Shown here: piece by piece, positions 1 through 5,699 of the stretch
How the letters are laid out: each line of letters begins with the position of its first letter
How positions within the stretch are numbered: the stretch's first letter is position 1
Assembly (NCBI GenBank): GCA_002362175.1
Contig: DETU01000037.1
Span: 1-9,444, forward strand
Reading direction: 5' to 3'
Length of the DNA stretch: 9,444 nt
Source of the DNA: Ruminococcus sp. UBA3280
GTDB lineage: Bacteria; Bacillota; Clostridia; Oscillospirales; Ruminococcaceae
The notes under the pieces: generated by a model
What the model saw: only the letters and a program-made list of their open reading frames with translations
What the model was told of the DNA's origin: nothing
Database searches by the model: none
Program-made: the position numbers and the translations under genes

Positions 1-772
1 AAATTTTAACGTTATCTTTAAGTTCATCTATGTTTTTGCGTTCAAAATATTTTTCTTCTTTTGAATCAGTTATAAAAAGTTTTTTATTTTCGGTATTCGG
101 CTTGAACGTATTGGAATTTCGACGAAAAGAAACTCTTTTGCCGTCAATGAAAACAAAATCTTTACTTTTCGGATTTTCTGATGCTTCATAAGTTTTTTGT
201 GCAAGTTCCGATAAATAGCCGTTTATTGAAGTCATAATAAAATGCTCGAATTTACAGAAATCATCAGGTGACCAGTATGCAACAAAGTTTTTTTCTTTTT
301 TCAGAATGAAAATTTTTCCACCGTCACATGATTTCAAAATATCGGATGGAATTATTGCAGGGTCGCACTCATTCAAATCTATAACGTCCAGTGTATATCC
401 CATAGATTTTAATGCATGATAAAGCGTACTTTCTGTCTTTTCGCCTGATAATAATTCTTTTTCAGTCTGATATATTTTCATGTTTTGGCTGTCAAATTCG
501 CTGTCATCTATTTTTTTCTGAGCCTGCATTCCATGATAAAATCCTTCATCGTAACTGCCCGAAACTATTGCAATTTTTTCAGTCGGAACATTGTAAAATT
601 TTGCAAGTAATTCAACATAGAATATCGTAATTTTCACTTTTCCGTTTTCAATTCCGTTGTATGTTGTACGTGATACCCCTACAAGTTCAGCAAGCTGTCT
701 TTGGCTGTATTTATGGGATTTTCTCATATTTATAATATTATTTCTTGTGATTTCCTGATTCAGATTTTTCAT
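1..772 (-). CDS. XRE-family HTH transcriptional regulator, C-terminus cut by window edge
   Basis: This leftward reading frame is open from ATG at 772 to the window edge (257 complete codons, no stop), so it is a partial gene. Residues about 8-66 form a Cro/C1-type helix-turn-helix: SQRQLAELVGVS followed by RTTYNGIENGK gives the two core helices and the usual IENGK turn, then LAKFYNVPTEKI closes the domain. The remaining ~190 residues are polar and contain no domain I recognise; they may be a sensing or oligomerisation region. The start is supported by AGGGGA (plus strand 782-787), nine bases upstream. It is divergent from the element's rightward genes and separated from them by overlapping promoters and an inverted repeat, so the likely role is a repressor of the mobile element that also controls itself. 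The HTH call is firm; the regulatory target is inferred from position. Confidence 0.88.
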   Translation of the reverse strand, partial: MKNLNQEITRNNIINMRKSHKYSQRQLAELVGVSRTTYNGIENGKVKITIFYVELLAKFYNVPTEKIAIVSGSYDEGFYHGMQAQKKIDDSEFDSQNMKIYQTEKELLSGEKTESTLYHALKSMGYTLDVIDLNECDPAIIPSDILKSCDGGKIFILKKEKNFVAYWSPDDFCKFEHFIMTSINGYLSELAQKTYEASENPKSKDFVFIDGKRVSFRRNSNTFKPNTENKKLFITDSKEEKYFERKNIDELKDNVKI

Positions 773-814
773 GTCTTAATTTCCCCTGACACTGTATTTA
801 TTCTGCCTGACATA

Positions 815-844
815 TTGAAATACTGTTTTTTTTCATGATATAAT
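815..844 (+). promoter_or_regulatory. Predicted sigma-A promoter for the rightward element genes
   Basis: TTGAAA (815-820) and a perfect TATAAT (839-844) are separated by 18 bases. Initiation is expected near 851. That is essentially at an in-frame ATG at 851, which argues that translation starts instead at ATG 914, where a real SD is present. The -10 box lies inside the inverted repeat at 831-856. Confidence 0.65.
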
Positions 845-856
845 TTTATCATGAAA
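831..856. promoter_or_regulatory. Operator-like 10-bp inverted repeat over both divergent -10 boxes
   Basis: The arms TTTCATGATA (831-840) and TATCATGAAA (847-856) are exact reverse complements around a 6-bp spacer. The repeat covers the -10 elements of both divergent promoters, so one dimer bound here could block both. The size and symmetry fit an XRE-family operator, most simply that of the adjacent regulator. A direct repeat CCTGACA at 785-791 and 806-812 (21 bp apart) in the regulator's leader may be a further site. Binding is inferred. Confidence 0.6.
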
Positions 857-871
857 TCGAATTTGTGTCAA
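843..871 (-). promoter_or_regulatory. Predicted sigma-A promoter for the leftward XRE regulator
   Basis: Read on the minus strand, TTGACA (866-871) and TAAAAT (843-848) are separated by exactly 17 bases. The predicted start lies near 836, giving a leader of roughly 64 nt before ATG 772. The -10 box overlaps that of the opposing rightward promoter at 843-844. Confidence 0.68.
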
Positions 872-913
872 GATACATTCGATTTTGAACATCAGAAAAA
901 GAAAGGTGATAAA

Positions 914-2365
914 ATGAATGAATGGAAAAATCCTTTTCCGCTTCGCCGAGATAGGTCGAGCCTGATTAACTACCCTGCAAACGCACTTCCGCCGATTTTG
1001 TGTGACATGGCTTTTGCGTTATCGGAAAGTACGTCAACAGACGTTGCAATGGCTGGAACTGCCCTGATTTCTGCACTAAGCTACTGTTTTTCGGGAGTTT
1101 ACAGAATGTCGGGAAAATATGACCATACCGAACCGCTCGTGATTGATGCACTCACAATTGCCGAACCGAGTTTCAAGAAATCTCCTGTAATTTCGGCGAT
1201 AAAACGTCCTTTTGCGCAGTTCACGCACGACTGGAATGAACAGAATAAAACCGATATTTTCAAATGTCAGGCTGAACGAAAAATTCTTGAAAGTCAACTG
1301 CTTGCACTTGAAAAGAAAGATGATGTTACAGCGAATGAAATCGCCGGTTTACAGACAAAAATCAGCAATATTCAGGACAATAATTTCCGCCGAATCGTTG
1401 TTGATGACGTAACACCAGAAGCACTCGTAAAATTGCTTTATGAAAACAAGTCACTGCTGATGATTTCAGACGAAGCGGGTATGCTCGGAAATTTCAACGG
1501 TCGCTACTCGAATAACATTCCGAATCTTGATTTGATACTGAAATCCTATAACGGTGAGATGTATATCAGTGACCGTGTAGGCAGGGACAGCATCACGCTG
1601 AAACGTCCGTATATGTCGGTTTGCCTTGCGTGTCAGCCTTATGTATTCGACAGTATGATAAACAATACGGCATTCCGTGGCAGTGGTCTGATTGCGAGGT
1701 TGATTTATTGTTTTCCGCAAAGCAACATCGGTCAGCGAAAGTATGATACTCAGCCAATGCCGAAAAACGTTACGGAAAATTACCAGCATTTGATTTACAG
1801 ACTTCTTCATAAAAAATTTACATATCGTGACGAAAATGAGATATACCTGCATTTCGAGGGCAAAGCGTTCAAGGAATTTGTTGATTACTACAATAATTTC
1901 ATTGAAAAAAATTTGCTAACGGAAATGGCATTCTGTCGTGACTGGGGCGGAAAATATCACGGCTTGATTCTGCGAATTTGTGGAATTATTCACTGCATAA
2001 AGTGTGAGCTTGATAATAAAAATCCTGCTGAAGTTCATGTAAATCTGGACACACTCTGTTCTGCGATTGAGATTGCGAATTATTATCGTGAACAGACAAT
2101 TTTCGCCTACGGACAAGGTGATGTTGACATTGGAACGGTCAAGGCAGAGCGAGTTATTGAGAAAATCAAGGCGAAAAATATTTATCAAATCCGCCAGAAC
2201 GATTTATACAAAATCTGCCGATGCACACTTTTCAAGAACGCACAGGATTTCAATGAGACTGCTGAAATGCTCGAAGAATATGGATATATCCGCCGTGAAA
2301 CCGTCAAGGGTGCGAACGGAAATAATAAAAGCGGAATTATGATTTATATAAATCCAAATATCTGA
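914..2365 (+). CDS. DUF3987-type helicase/primase-associated ATPase of a mobile element
   Basis: The product is 483 aa from ATG 914, chosen because AAAGGTG (902-908) lies just upstream. An in-frame ATG at 851 has no SD and coincides with the predicted transcription start. The pattern matches the DUF3987 family, RecA-like ATPases common in mobile elements and prophages. A P-loop-like segment sits at residues 83-90 (AEPSFKKS), in which both canonical glycines are replaced. A Walker-B-like strand with acidic residues D186/E187 (LLMISDEAG) follows, then an Arg-containing segment at 254-262 (FRGSGLIAR). Residues about 405-480 look like a C-terminal winged helix (QNDLYKICR, then AEMLEEYGYIRRE). It probably acts in replication or processing of element DNA alongside the relaxase. 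That role is inference: the family is poorly characterised and the altered P-loop leaves ATPase activity uncertain. Confidence 0.8.
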   Translation: MNEWKNPFPLRRDRSSLINYPANALPPILCDMAFALSESTSTDVAMAGTALISALSYCFSGVYRMSGKYDHTEPLVIDALTIAEPSFKKSPVISAIKRPFAQFTHDWNEQNKTDIFKCQAERKILESQLLALEKKDDVTANEIAGLQTKISNIQDNNFRRIVVDDVTPEALVKLLYENKSLLMISDEAGMLGNFNGRYSNNIPNLDLILKSYNGEMYISDRVGRDSITLKRPYMSVCLACQPYVFDSMINNTAFRGSGLIARLIYCFPQSNIGQRKYDTQPMPKNVTENYQHLIYRLLHKKFTYRDENEIYLHFEGKAFKEFVDYYNNFIEKNLLTEMAFCRDWGGKYHGLILRICGIIHCIKCELDNKNPAEVHVNLDTLCSAIEIANYYREQTIFAYGQGDVDIGTVKAERVIEKIKAKNIYQIRQNDLYKICRCTLFKNAQDFNETAEMLEEYGYIRRETVKGANGNNKSGIMIYINPNI

Positions 2366-2368
2366 ACT

Positions 2369-2434
2369 ATCAACATTTTCAGCACAATCGACACTTGAAT
2401 GTATTTTGTCGATAATGTTGATAATGCTGAAAGT
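2369..2434. repeat. Iteron-like 9-nt repeats, three units in each orientation
   Basis: Rightward units are GTCGATAAT (2408-2416), GTTGATAAT (2417-2425) and GCTGAAAGT (2426-2434), in exact 9-nt register. Leftward units are ATCAACATT (2369-2377), TTCAGCACA (2378-2386) and ATCGACACT (2387-2395). Each rightward core has an opposite-strand partner (TGTCGAT/ATCGACA, AATGTTGAT/ATCAACATT, TGCTGAA/TTCAGCA), but the partners are in a shuffled order, so this is not one simple hairpin. It could be a protein-binding array (excisionase, regulator or replication protein) in the gap between the ATPase and the excisionase-like gene. Confidence 0.55.
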
Positions 2435-2476
2435 TCACAAATCACAAACTCGATAAGAGAGAAAGAGGAGTTTTTT

Positions 2477-2746
2477 ATGACAAAGATTGAAAAAGAAAAA
2501 ATCGCAGACCAAATTATGAATCTGTTAATTCAGCTTACGAATGATACGGAAGTTTCCGAACCTGTTGAAAAGCCTGTTGAGATGCTCACGGTCAAGGAAT
2601 GTTGCAAGGAAGTCAAGGGACTTTCTGAGAACACCGTCCGTAAACTCGTGGCACAGAACAAAGTGAAATTTATCCGCACCGGTGAGGGTAAGCGTGGAAA
2701 AATCCTCATCAACAAGGCTGACCTGATTTCTTATTTTCAGAAGTAA
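2477..2746 (+). CDS. Small excisionase-like / helix-turn-helix DNA-binding protein
   Basis: The product is 89 aa from ATG 2477, supported by AGAGGAG (2464-2470) six bases upstream. An in-frame ATG at 2399 has no SD and lies inside the 9-nt repeat array, so I reject it. Residues about 36-88 resemble the MerR/excisionase HTH_17 fold: MLTVKECCKEVKGLSENTVR is the helix-turn-helix, FIRTGEGKRGKILINKADL the wing, ending in a helix (LISYFQK). The N-terminal ~35 residues are charged and helical. Such proteins in integrative elements usually act as recombination directionality factors, bending DNA at att sites with the integrase, but some are plain regulators. It sits between the ATPase and the relaxase and is probably co-transcribed with them. 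A short hairpin (GGCAG/CTGCT, 2751-2766) follows the stop. Confidence 0.75.
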   Translation: MTKIEKEKIADQIMNLLIQLTNDTEVSEPVEKPVEMLTVKECCKEVKGLSENTVRKLVAQNKVKFIRTGEGKRGKILINKADLISYFQK

Positions 2747-2781
2747 TTTCGGCAGCTTCGTCTGCTGTTTAGCCTCGCAGA

Positions 2782-2882
2782 GCGCCGTGTACTTGTGATA
2801 TTAACGGTCACACTAATGTCGCAAGTACTAAGGCGTTACAAACGGCGCAAGCCCTTTGTAAATCCGGATATCAAGCCGTTTG
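2782..2882 (+). other. Candidate oriT / structured leader upstream of the relaxase
   Basis: Four inverted repeats are packed into the noncoding gap before the MobV gene. (1) A 15-bp stem, 2789-2803 with 2814-2828, has two T-G pairs and a 10-nt loop. (2) GCGCCGT (2782-2788) pairs with ACGGCGC (2842-2848). (3) TTACAAA (2836-2842) pairs with TTTGTAA (2855-2861), enclosing GGC-GCAA-GCC (2844-2853). (4) CAAACGGC (2839-2846) pairs with GCCGTTTG (2875-2882). Pairs 2, 3 and 4 compete for the same bases. MobV relaxases usually nick in inverted-repeat DNA just upstream of their own gene, so oriT is the best reading. A structured mRNA leader is an alternative. The nick site cannot be placed from sequence alone. 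Confidence 0.5.
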
Positions 2883-2919
2883 CGATAGCACTTCCCTCAG
2901 CTTACAGAAAGGAAAAAAT

Positions 2920-4101
2920 ATGAAATCAAAGAGAATATCATTCGGACAGGGTAAAGGTTCAATCACACACAACAATAGAAATTTTATCGCTAATAATGTT
3001 GACAGAAATCGCATTACTGACAACATCACATTTATTTCAAAACCTATTGGTGAAGTATATGATGAACTTTTCGGTGGAGCGGTTGAAAGATACAATGCTC
3101 GTCAGAAAAGAAATGACCGGAAAATTCACGGCACTTACTACGAGCATTTATTTCACTGTAAGCCGTCCAATTCTGTAGTGACTGCAAACGATAAGCGAAA
3201 AAGTTTCTATGAAGATGTAGTCCAGATTGGCAGAATGGAAGATTCTGGATATGGAACGGAAGATTTTCAACTTGTTGCCGACTGTTTAAAAGAATATATG
3301 AACAGTTTTCAGGCAAGAAATCCGAACTTTCATGTATTCAATGCCGTTCTGCATATGGACGAGGCAACTCCGCATCTGCATATTGATTACATACCTATCG
3401 GACATTATAAGCGTGGCATGGATACCCAGAACGGCATCGCTCAGGCACTCAAAGAAATGGGCTATGGTGACGGAAAACAGGCAATTGCACGCTGGAGAGA
3501 AAAAGAAGTTGAAGTGCTGAATGAAATATGTCATCGGCATGGAATTGAACCGTTACCGCCCGAAAAGTCACGAGGTACTTTGGAAGTTTCGGAATACAAG
3601 GAGCAACGCAGAAAAGCTGAACAGCTTGCAGTTGAGAATGAAAAGTCGCAGTCTGAACTTGATGCACTTAATGGCGAACTGAAAACAGCTACTGAAAAGA
3701 AAGTTAAAATTGTGGAAATCGACAACATAGAGACGAAAAAATCACGATTCAGCAAGAATAAAATTTCTCTTTCAGAGGAAGATTTTCAGAATTTAACAGA
3801 CCTTGCGAAAAAACAGGTTGCGAGCATAAAAAATACCAAAAAACTGAAATCTGAAAATGCTGAATTATTGCAGAAAGTCACCGATTTGGAAGTACAGGTG
3901 AAATTTTTGACCGCTGAACTTAACAAGTACAAACAGCCTGCAACTTTTTCCCGTGAACAGTTGAAAAAGAGTGCTGAAAAAGTTTCAGAACTGGAGCAGT
4001 TGAAATCAAAGTATCGCAAGGCTATGGAATTTATCAATTCCCGTGCCTTAGCGACTGAATTTGAAATTTATAAAGATAACAGAAAAAATGTGTTAGAATA
4101 A
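2920..4101 (+). CDS. mobV: MobV-family relaxase (Pre/Mob plasmid recombination protein)
   Basis: The product is 393 aa from ATG 2920, with GAAAGGA (2907-2913) six bases upstream. The relaxase domain spans about residues 1-215. Motif I is HNNR (17-20), where H17 aligns with the catalytic histidine of MobM-type enzymes. The metal-binding signature is HMDEATPHLH (145-154), the HxDExTPHxH of MobV. Residues about 222-370 are rich in Glu, Lys, Leu and Gln and predicted coiled coil, typical of the MobV C-terminus (dimerisation or membrane association). The enzyme nicks one strand at oriT and leads it into a helper conjugation apparatus. No coupling protein or T4SS gene is present here, so the element would be mobilizable rather than self-transmissible. 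The structured DNA just upstream is its likely target, and the integrase follows 115 nt downstream. Confidence 0.93.
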   Translation: MKSKRISFGQGKGSITHNNRNFIANNVDRNRITDNITFISKPIGEVYDELFGGAVERYNARQKRNDRKIHGTYYEHLFHCKPSNSVVTANDKRKSFYEDVVQIGRMEDSGYGTEDFQLVADCLKEYMNSFQARNPNFHVFNAVLHMDEATPHLHIDYIPIGHYKRGMDTQNGIAQALKEMGYGDGKQAIARWREKEVEVLNEICHRHGIEPLPPEKSRGTLEVSEYKEQRRKAEQLAVENEKSQSELDALNGELKTATEKKVKIVEIDNIETKKSRFSKNKISLSEEDFQNLTDLAKKQVASIKNTKKLKSENAELLQKVTDLEVQVKFLTAELNKYKQPATFSREQLKKSAEKVSELEQLKSKYRKAMEFINSRALATEFEIYKDNRKNVLE

Positions 4102-4139
4102 AATAGAAAAATTTACGGCCATATTTTCTTTTCAGGTGC

Positions 4140-4168
4140 TTGACAAATACATAAATCTGCGATAAAAT
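4140..4168 (+). promoter_or_regulatory. Predicted sigma-A promoter for the integrase
   Basis: A consensus TTGACA (4140-4145) is followed after exactly 17 bases by TAAAAT (4163-4168), giving a start near 4175 and a leader of about 42 nt. It suggests the integrase can be expressed independently of the upstream mobilization genes. Confidence 0.7.
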
Positions 4169-4216
4169 AATTTCAAAGGAGTATGCCGTAAACTGTCCTT
4201 GAGAAAGGAAAAATTT

Positions 4217-5416
4217 ATGGCTACAATCAGAAAACGTGGAAAATCCTATCAAATCAGGGTTTCCTGCGGTTACGATGTAAACGGAAATCAGGTTGAGCGT
4301 TCTATGACGTGGAAGCCTGACCCGAAAATGACAGAAAAACAGATTGAAAAAGAACTGCAAAGACAGGCAGTTTTATTTGAGGAATCGTGCATGAACGGTC
4401 ACGTAAATTCGGCGGTGAAGTTTCAGGAATTTACAGAACAGTGGTTCAAGGAATATGCCGAAATCAAGCTGAAAGCCCAGACAATCCGCAATTACCGCTA
4501 TTTTTCAGACCGTGTTTACAAGGCTGTCGGACACATGAGAATGGACAAAATCACGACACGCACAATACAGAAATTTATCACTCAGCTGACAGAAACTCCC
4601 AAAATCGACCAGCACGGCGATACTATTGAGTACCTTTCGCCTAAAACTATCAAAAATTATATTTCGTTTATTTCTTCGGTGTTCGATTTCGCTGTGAAAC
4701 AGCAGATTATCAGTTCCAATCCGTGCAGAAATGTATCACTTCCGACGGTTATTCAGAAAGAAAGAAACGTTTACACAATGGACGAAATTCAGCAGATTCT
4801 TGATTGGTTTGAGGAGGAAAAAGATGAACATTTTTCGTTCGTGATGTTCTTCATGCTTGCGATTTTTACAGGTTTAAGACGTGGAGAATTACTTGGTCTG
4901 GAATGGAAAGATTTTGACTTTGAAAACTGTCTTATGGACGTTCGCCGTAATTCGCTCTGGACAAAGGAAAAAGGAATTTACGCCGATACTCCGAAAACTA
5001 AGGGCAGTATCCGTATGCTGAAAATTCCTCATGAACTTGCTAATCAGCTCCTTGAATACAAAAAATTTCAGGACGATTACAAAATTTCTCTCGGCGACAA
5101 GTGGATTGAATGTGATAGGCTTTTCACCAAAGCTGACGGTTCACCAATGAGTGTACGAGCTCCACGCAGATTTCTTGAAAATTTCTGTAAAAAGCACAAT
5201 ATCCGCTATTGCAATATTCACTCATTCCGTCACTTCAATGCCTCTGTACTAATCAGCAACGGCGTTGACGTTAAGACGGTTCAGGCTTGTCTCGGACATA
5301 ACGATGCAAATACAACTTTGAATATTTACAGTCATTCTTTTCAGGAGGCTCAGGCAAGAGCAATGACGAGTGTTGCAGATTGCATTTATCAGAAACGTGA
5401 CAAAAATTCTGAATAA
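4217..5416 (+). CDS. int: Tyrosine recombinase / site-specific integrase
   Basis: The product is 399 aa from ATG 4217, with AAAGGA (4204-4209) seven bases upstream; an in-frame TTG at 4199 has no suitable SD. The N-terminal arm-type DNA-binding domain is at about 1-55 (MATIRKRGKSYQIRVSCGYD). The SAM-like core-binding domain is at about 64-175. The catalytic domain is at about 183-390, and the set appears complete: R221 in TGLRRGE, probably K262 in KTKGSIR, H335 and R338 in HSFRH, H361 in LGHND, and nucleophile Y371 in IYSHS. The architecture matches Tn916/ICE-type integrases of Firmicutes, which cut and join DNA at attP/attB. Its position about 100 bp from a tRNA 3' half identifies that half as the attachment core. 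It has its own promoter, and a leftward terminator guards its 3' side against antisense transcription from the tRNA. Confidence 0.96.
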   Translation: MATIRKRGKSYQIRVSCGYDVNGNQVERSMTWKPDPKMTEKQIEKELQRQAVLFEESCMNGHVNSAVKFQEFTEQWFKEYAEIKLKAQTIRNYRYFSDRVYKAVGHMRMDKITTRTIQKFITQLTETPKIDQHGDTIEYLSPKTIKNYISFISSVFDFAVKQQIISSNPCRNVSLPTVIQKERNVYTMDEIQQILDWFEEEKDEHFSFVMFFMLAIFTGLRRGELLGLEWKDFDFENCLMDVRRNSLWTKEKGIYADTPKTKGSIRMLKIPHELANQLLEYKKFQDDYKISLGDKWIECDRLFTKADGSPMSVRAPRRFLENFCKKHNIRYCNIHSFRHFNASVLISNGVDVKTVQACLGHNDANTTLNIYSHSFQEAQARAMTSVADCIYQKRDKNSE

Positions 5417-5436
5417 CGGACAAACAACGGACAGAA
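5415..5436 (+). repeat. Tandem 11-nt direct repeats, candidate integrase arm-type sites
   Basis: AACGGACAAAC (5415-5425) is followed immediately by AACGGACAGAA (5426-5436); the first overlaps the integrase stop codon. Adjacent direct repeats between a tyrosine integrase gene and its att core are the usual place for arm-type sites bound by the N-terminal domain. Function is inferred from position. Confidence 0.5.
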
Positions 5437-5439
5437 TAA

Positions 5440-5461
5440 TATCCCCGATTTTTCGGAGATA
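5440..5461. terminator. Short hairpin downstream of the integrase (weak terminator candidate)
   Basis: TATCCCCGA (5440-5448) pairs with TCGGAGATA (5453-5461) with one mismatch and a TTTT loop. Neither strand has a convincing T-run after it, so it may be a weak integrase terminator or an accessory site within the attachment region. Confidence 0.3.
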
Positions 5462-5463
5462 AG

Positions 5464-5504
5464 AAAAAACGCTATATATCGTGATTTCTACAACATACAG
5501 CGTT
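5464..5504 (-). terminator. Strong intrinsic terminator reading leftward, downstream of the tRNA 3' half
   Basis: On the minus strand a 14-bp stem (5491-5504 with 5468-5481, complete when G-U pairs are allowed) and a 9-nt loop are followed by a run of T (plus-strand A at 5464-5469). On the plus strand the G-U pairs become A-C mismatches and no T-run follows, so it works only leftward. It begins nine bases past the tRNA CCA end, as expected for a tRNA terminator, and would also protect the integrase gene from antisense read-through. Confidence 0.75.
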
Positions 5505-5512
5505 CTATGAAT

Positions 5513-5557
5513 TGGTTGCGGCGGCTGGATTTGAACCAACGACCTTCGGGTTATGAG
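5513..5557 (-). other. Attachment core: 3' half of an initiator tRNA-fMet gene
   Basis: Read on the minus strand, the 45 nt run from the anticodon loop CTCATAA (anticodon CAT) through stem strand CCCGA, variable loop AGGTC, a T arm with GTTGG/CCAGC closing TTCAAAT, acceptor strand CGCCGCA, discriminator A, and encoded CCA. The CCC at positions 39-41 of the tRNA and A at 72 are initiator features, so I call tRNA-fMet rather than elongator Met or Ile-CAT. Homology stops exactly at the loop/stem boundary: the next bases are AAT (plus strand 5558-5560) where the stem would need CCC. This is the att core of the integrase just to the left. It is not a functional tRNA gene as it stands. Confidence 0.82.
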
Positions 5558-5645
5558 AATCAAAAATACCGTATCATCCTGTATTAAACTAATGAAATAT
5601 CTCCAAAAATCGGCGTTTTATTTCACGTAAAATACCATTATTTTC

Positions 5646-5699
5646 AGGGTAATTTTATTGCTGTAAGGGTACGGATAAGGGTATGATTCATACCCTTAT
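5646..5699. repeat. AGGGTA repeat cluster with a 12-bp palindrome
   Basis: AGGGTA occurs at 5646-5651, within TAAGGGTA at 5664-5671 and 5676-5683, and inverted as TACCCTTA at 5691-5698. The last two form a near-continuous palindrome: 12-bp arms at 5675-5686 and 5688-5699 around one central base, overlapping the stop codon of the leftward ATPase gene. On the plus strand the palindrome is followed by TTTT. It may be arm-type integrase sites on the right side of the core, or a terminator. Related AAAATACC copies lie at 5563-5570 and 5629-5636. Confidence 0.45.

Noticed and set aside
851..913. In-frame 21-residue N-terminal extension of the DUF3987 protein from ATG 851
   Set aside because: ATG 851 has no SD and lies at the predicted transcription start, within the operator palindrome. 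ATG 914 has AAAGGTG at good spacing and starts a normal family N-terminus.
2399..2476. In-frame 26-residue extension of the excisionase-like protein from ATG 2399
   Set aside because: It has no SD and its codons simply translate the 9-nt repeat array; AGAGGAG at 2464-2470 points to ATG 2477.
4175..4191. SD-like AAAGGAG followed by ATG-CCG-TAA in the integrase leader, a possible two-codon leader peptide
   Set aside because: The ATG is only one base from the SD-like site, too close for normal initiation. I see nothing else to support a stalling leader; it may be chance or a vestigial site.
5513..5557. Functional tRNA gene
   Set aside because: Only the 3' half from the anticodon loop is present. 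There is no D arm, acceptor 5' strand or anticodon-stem 5' strand on the adjacent DNA.
5249..5563. Leftward 104-codon ORF across the integrase end and tRNA half
   Set aside because: It is antisense to int and runs through the terminator and tRNA half; there is no SD and no recognisable protein.
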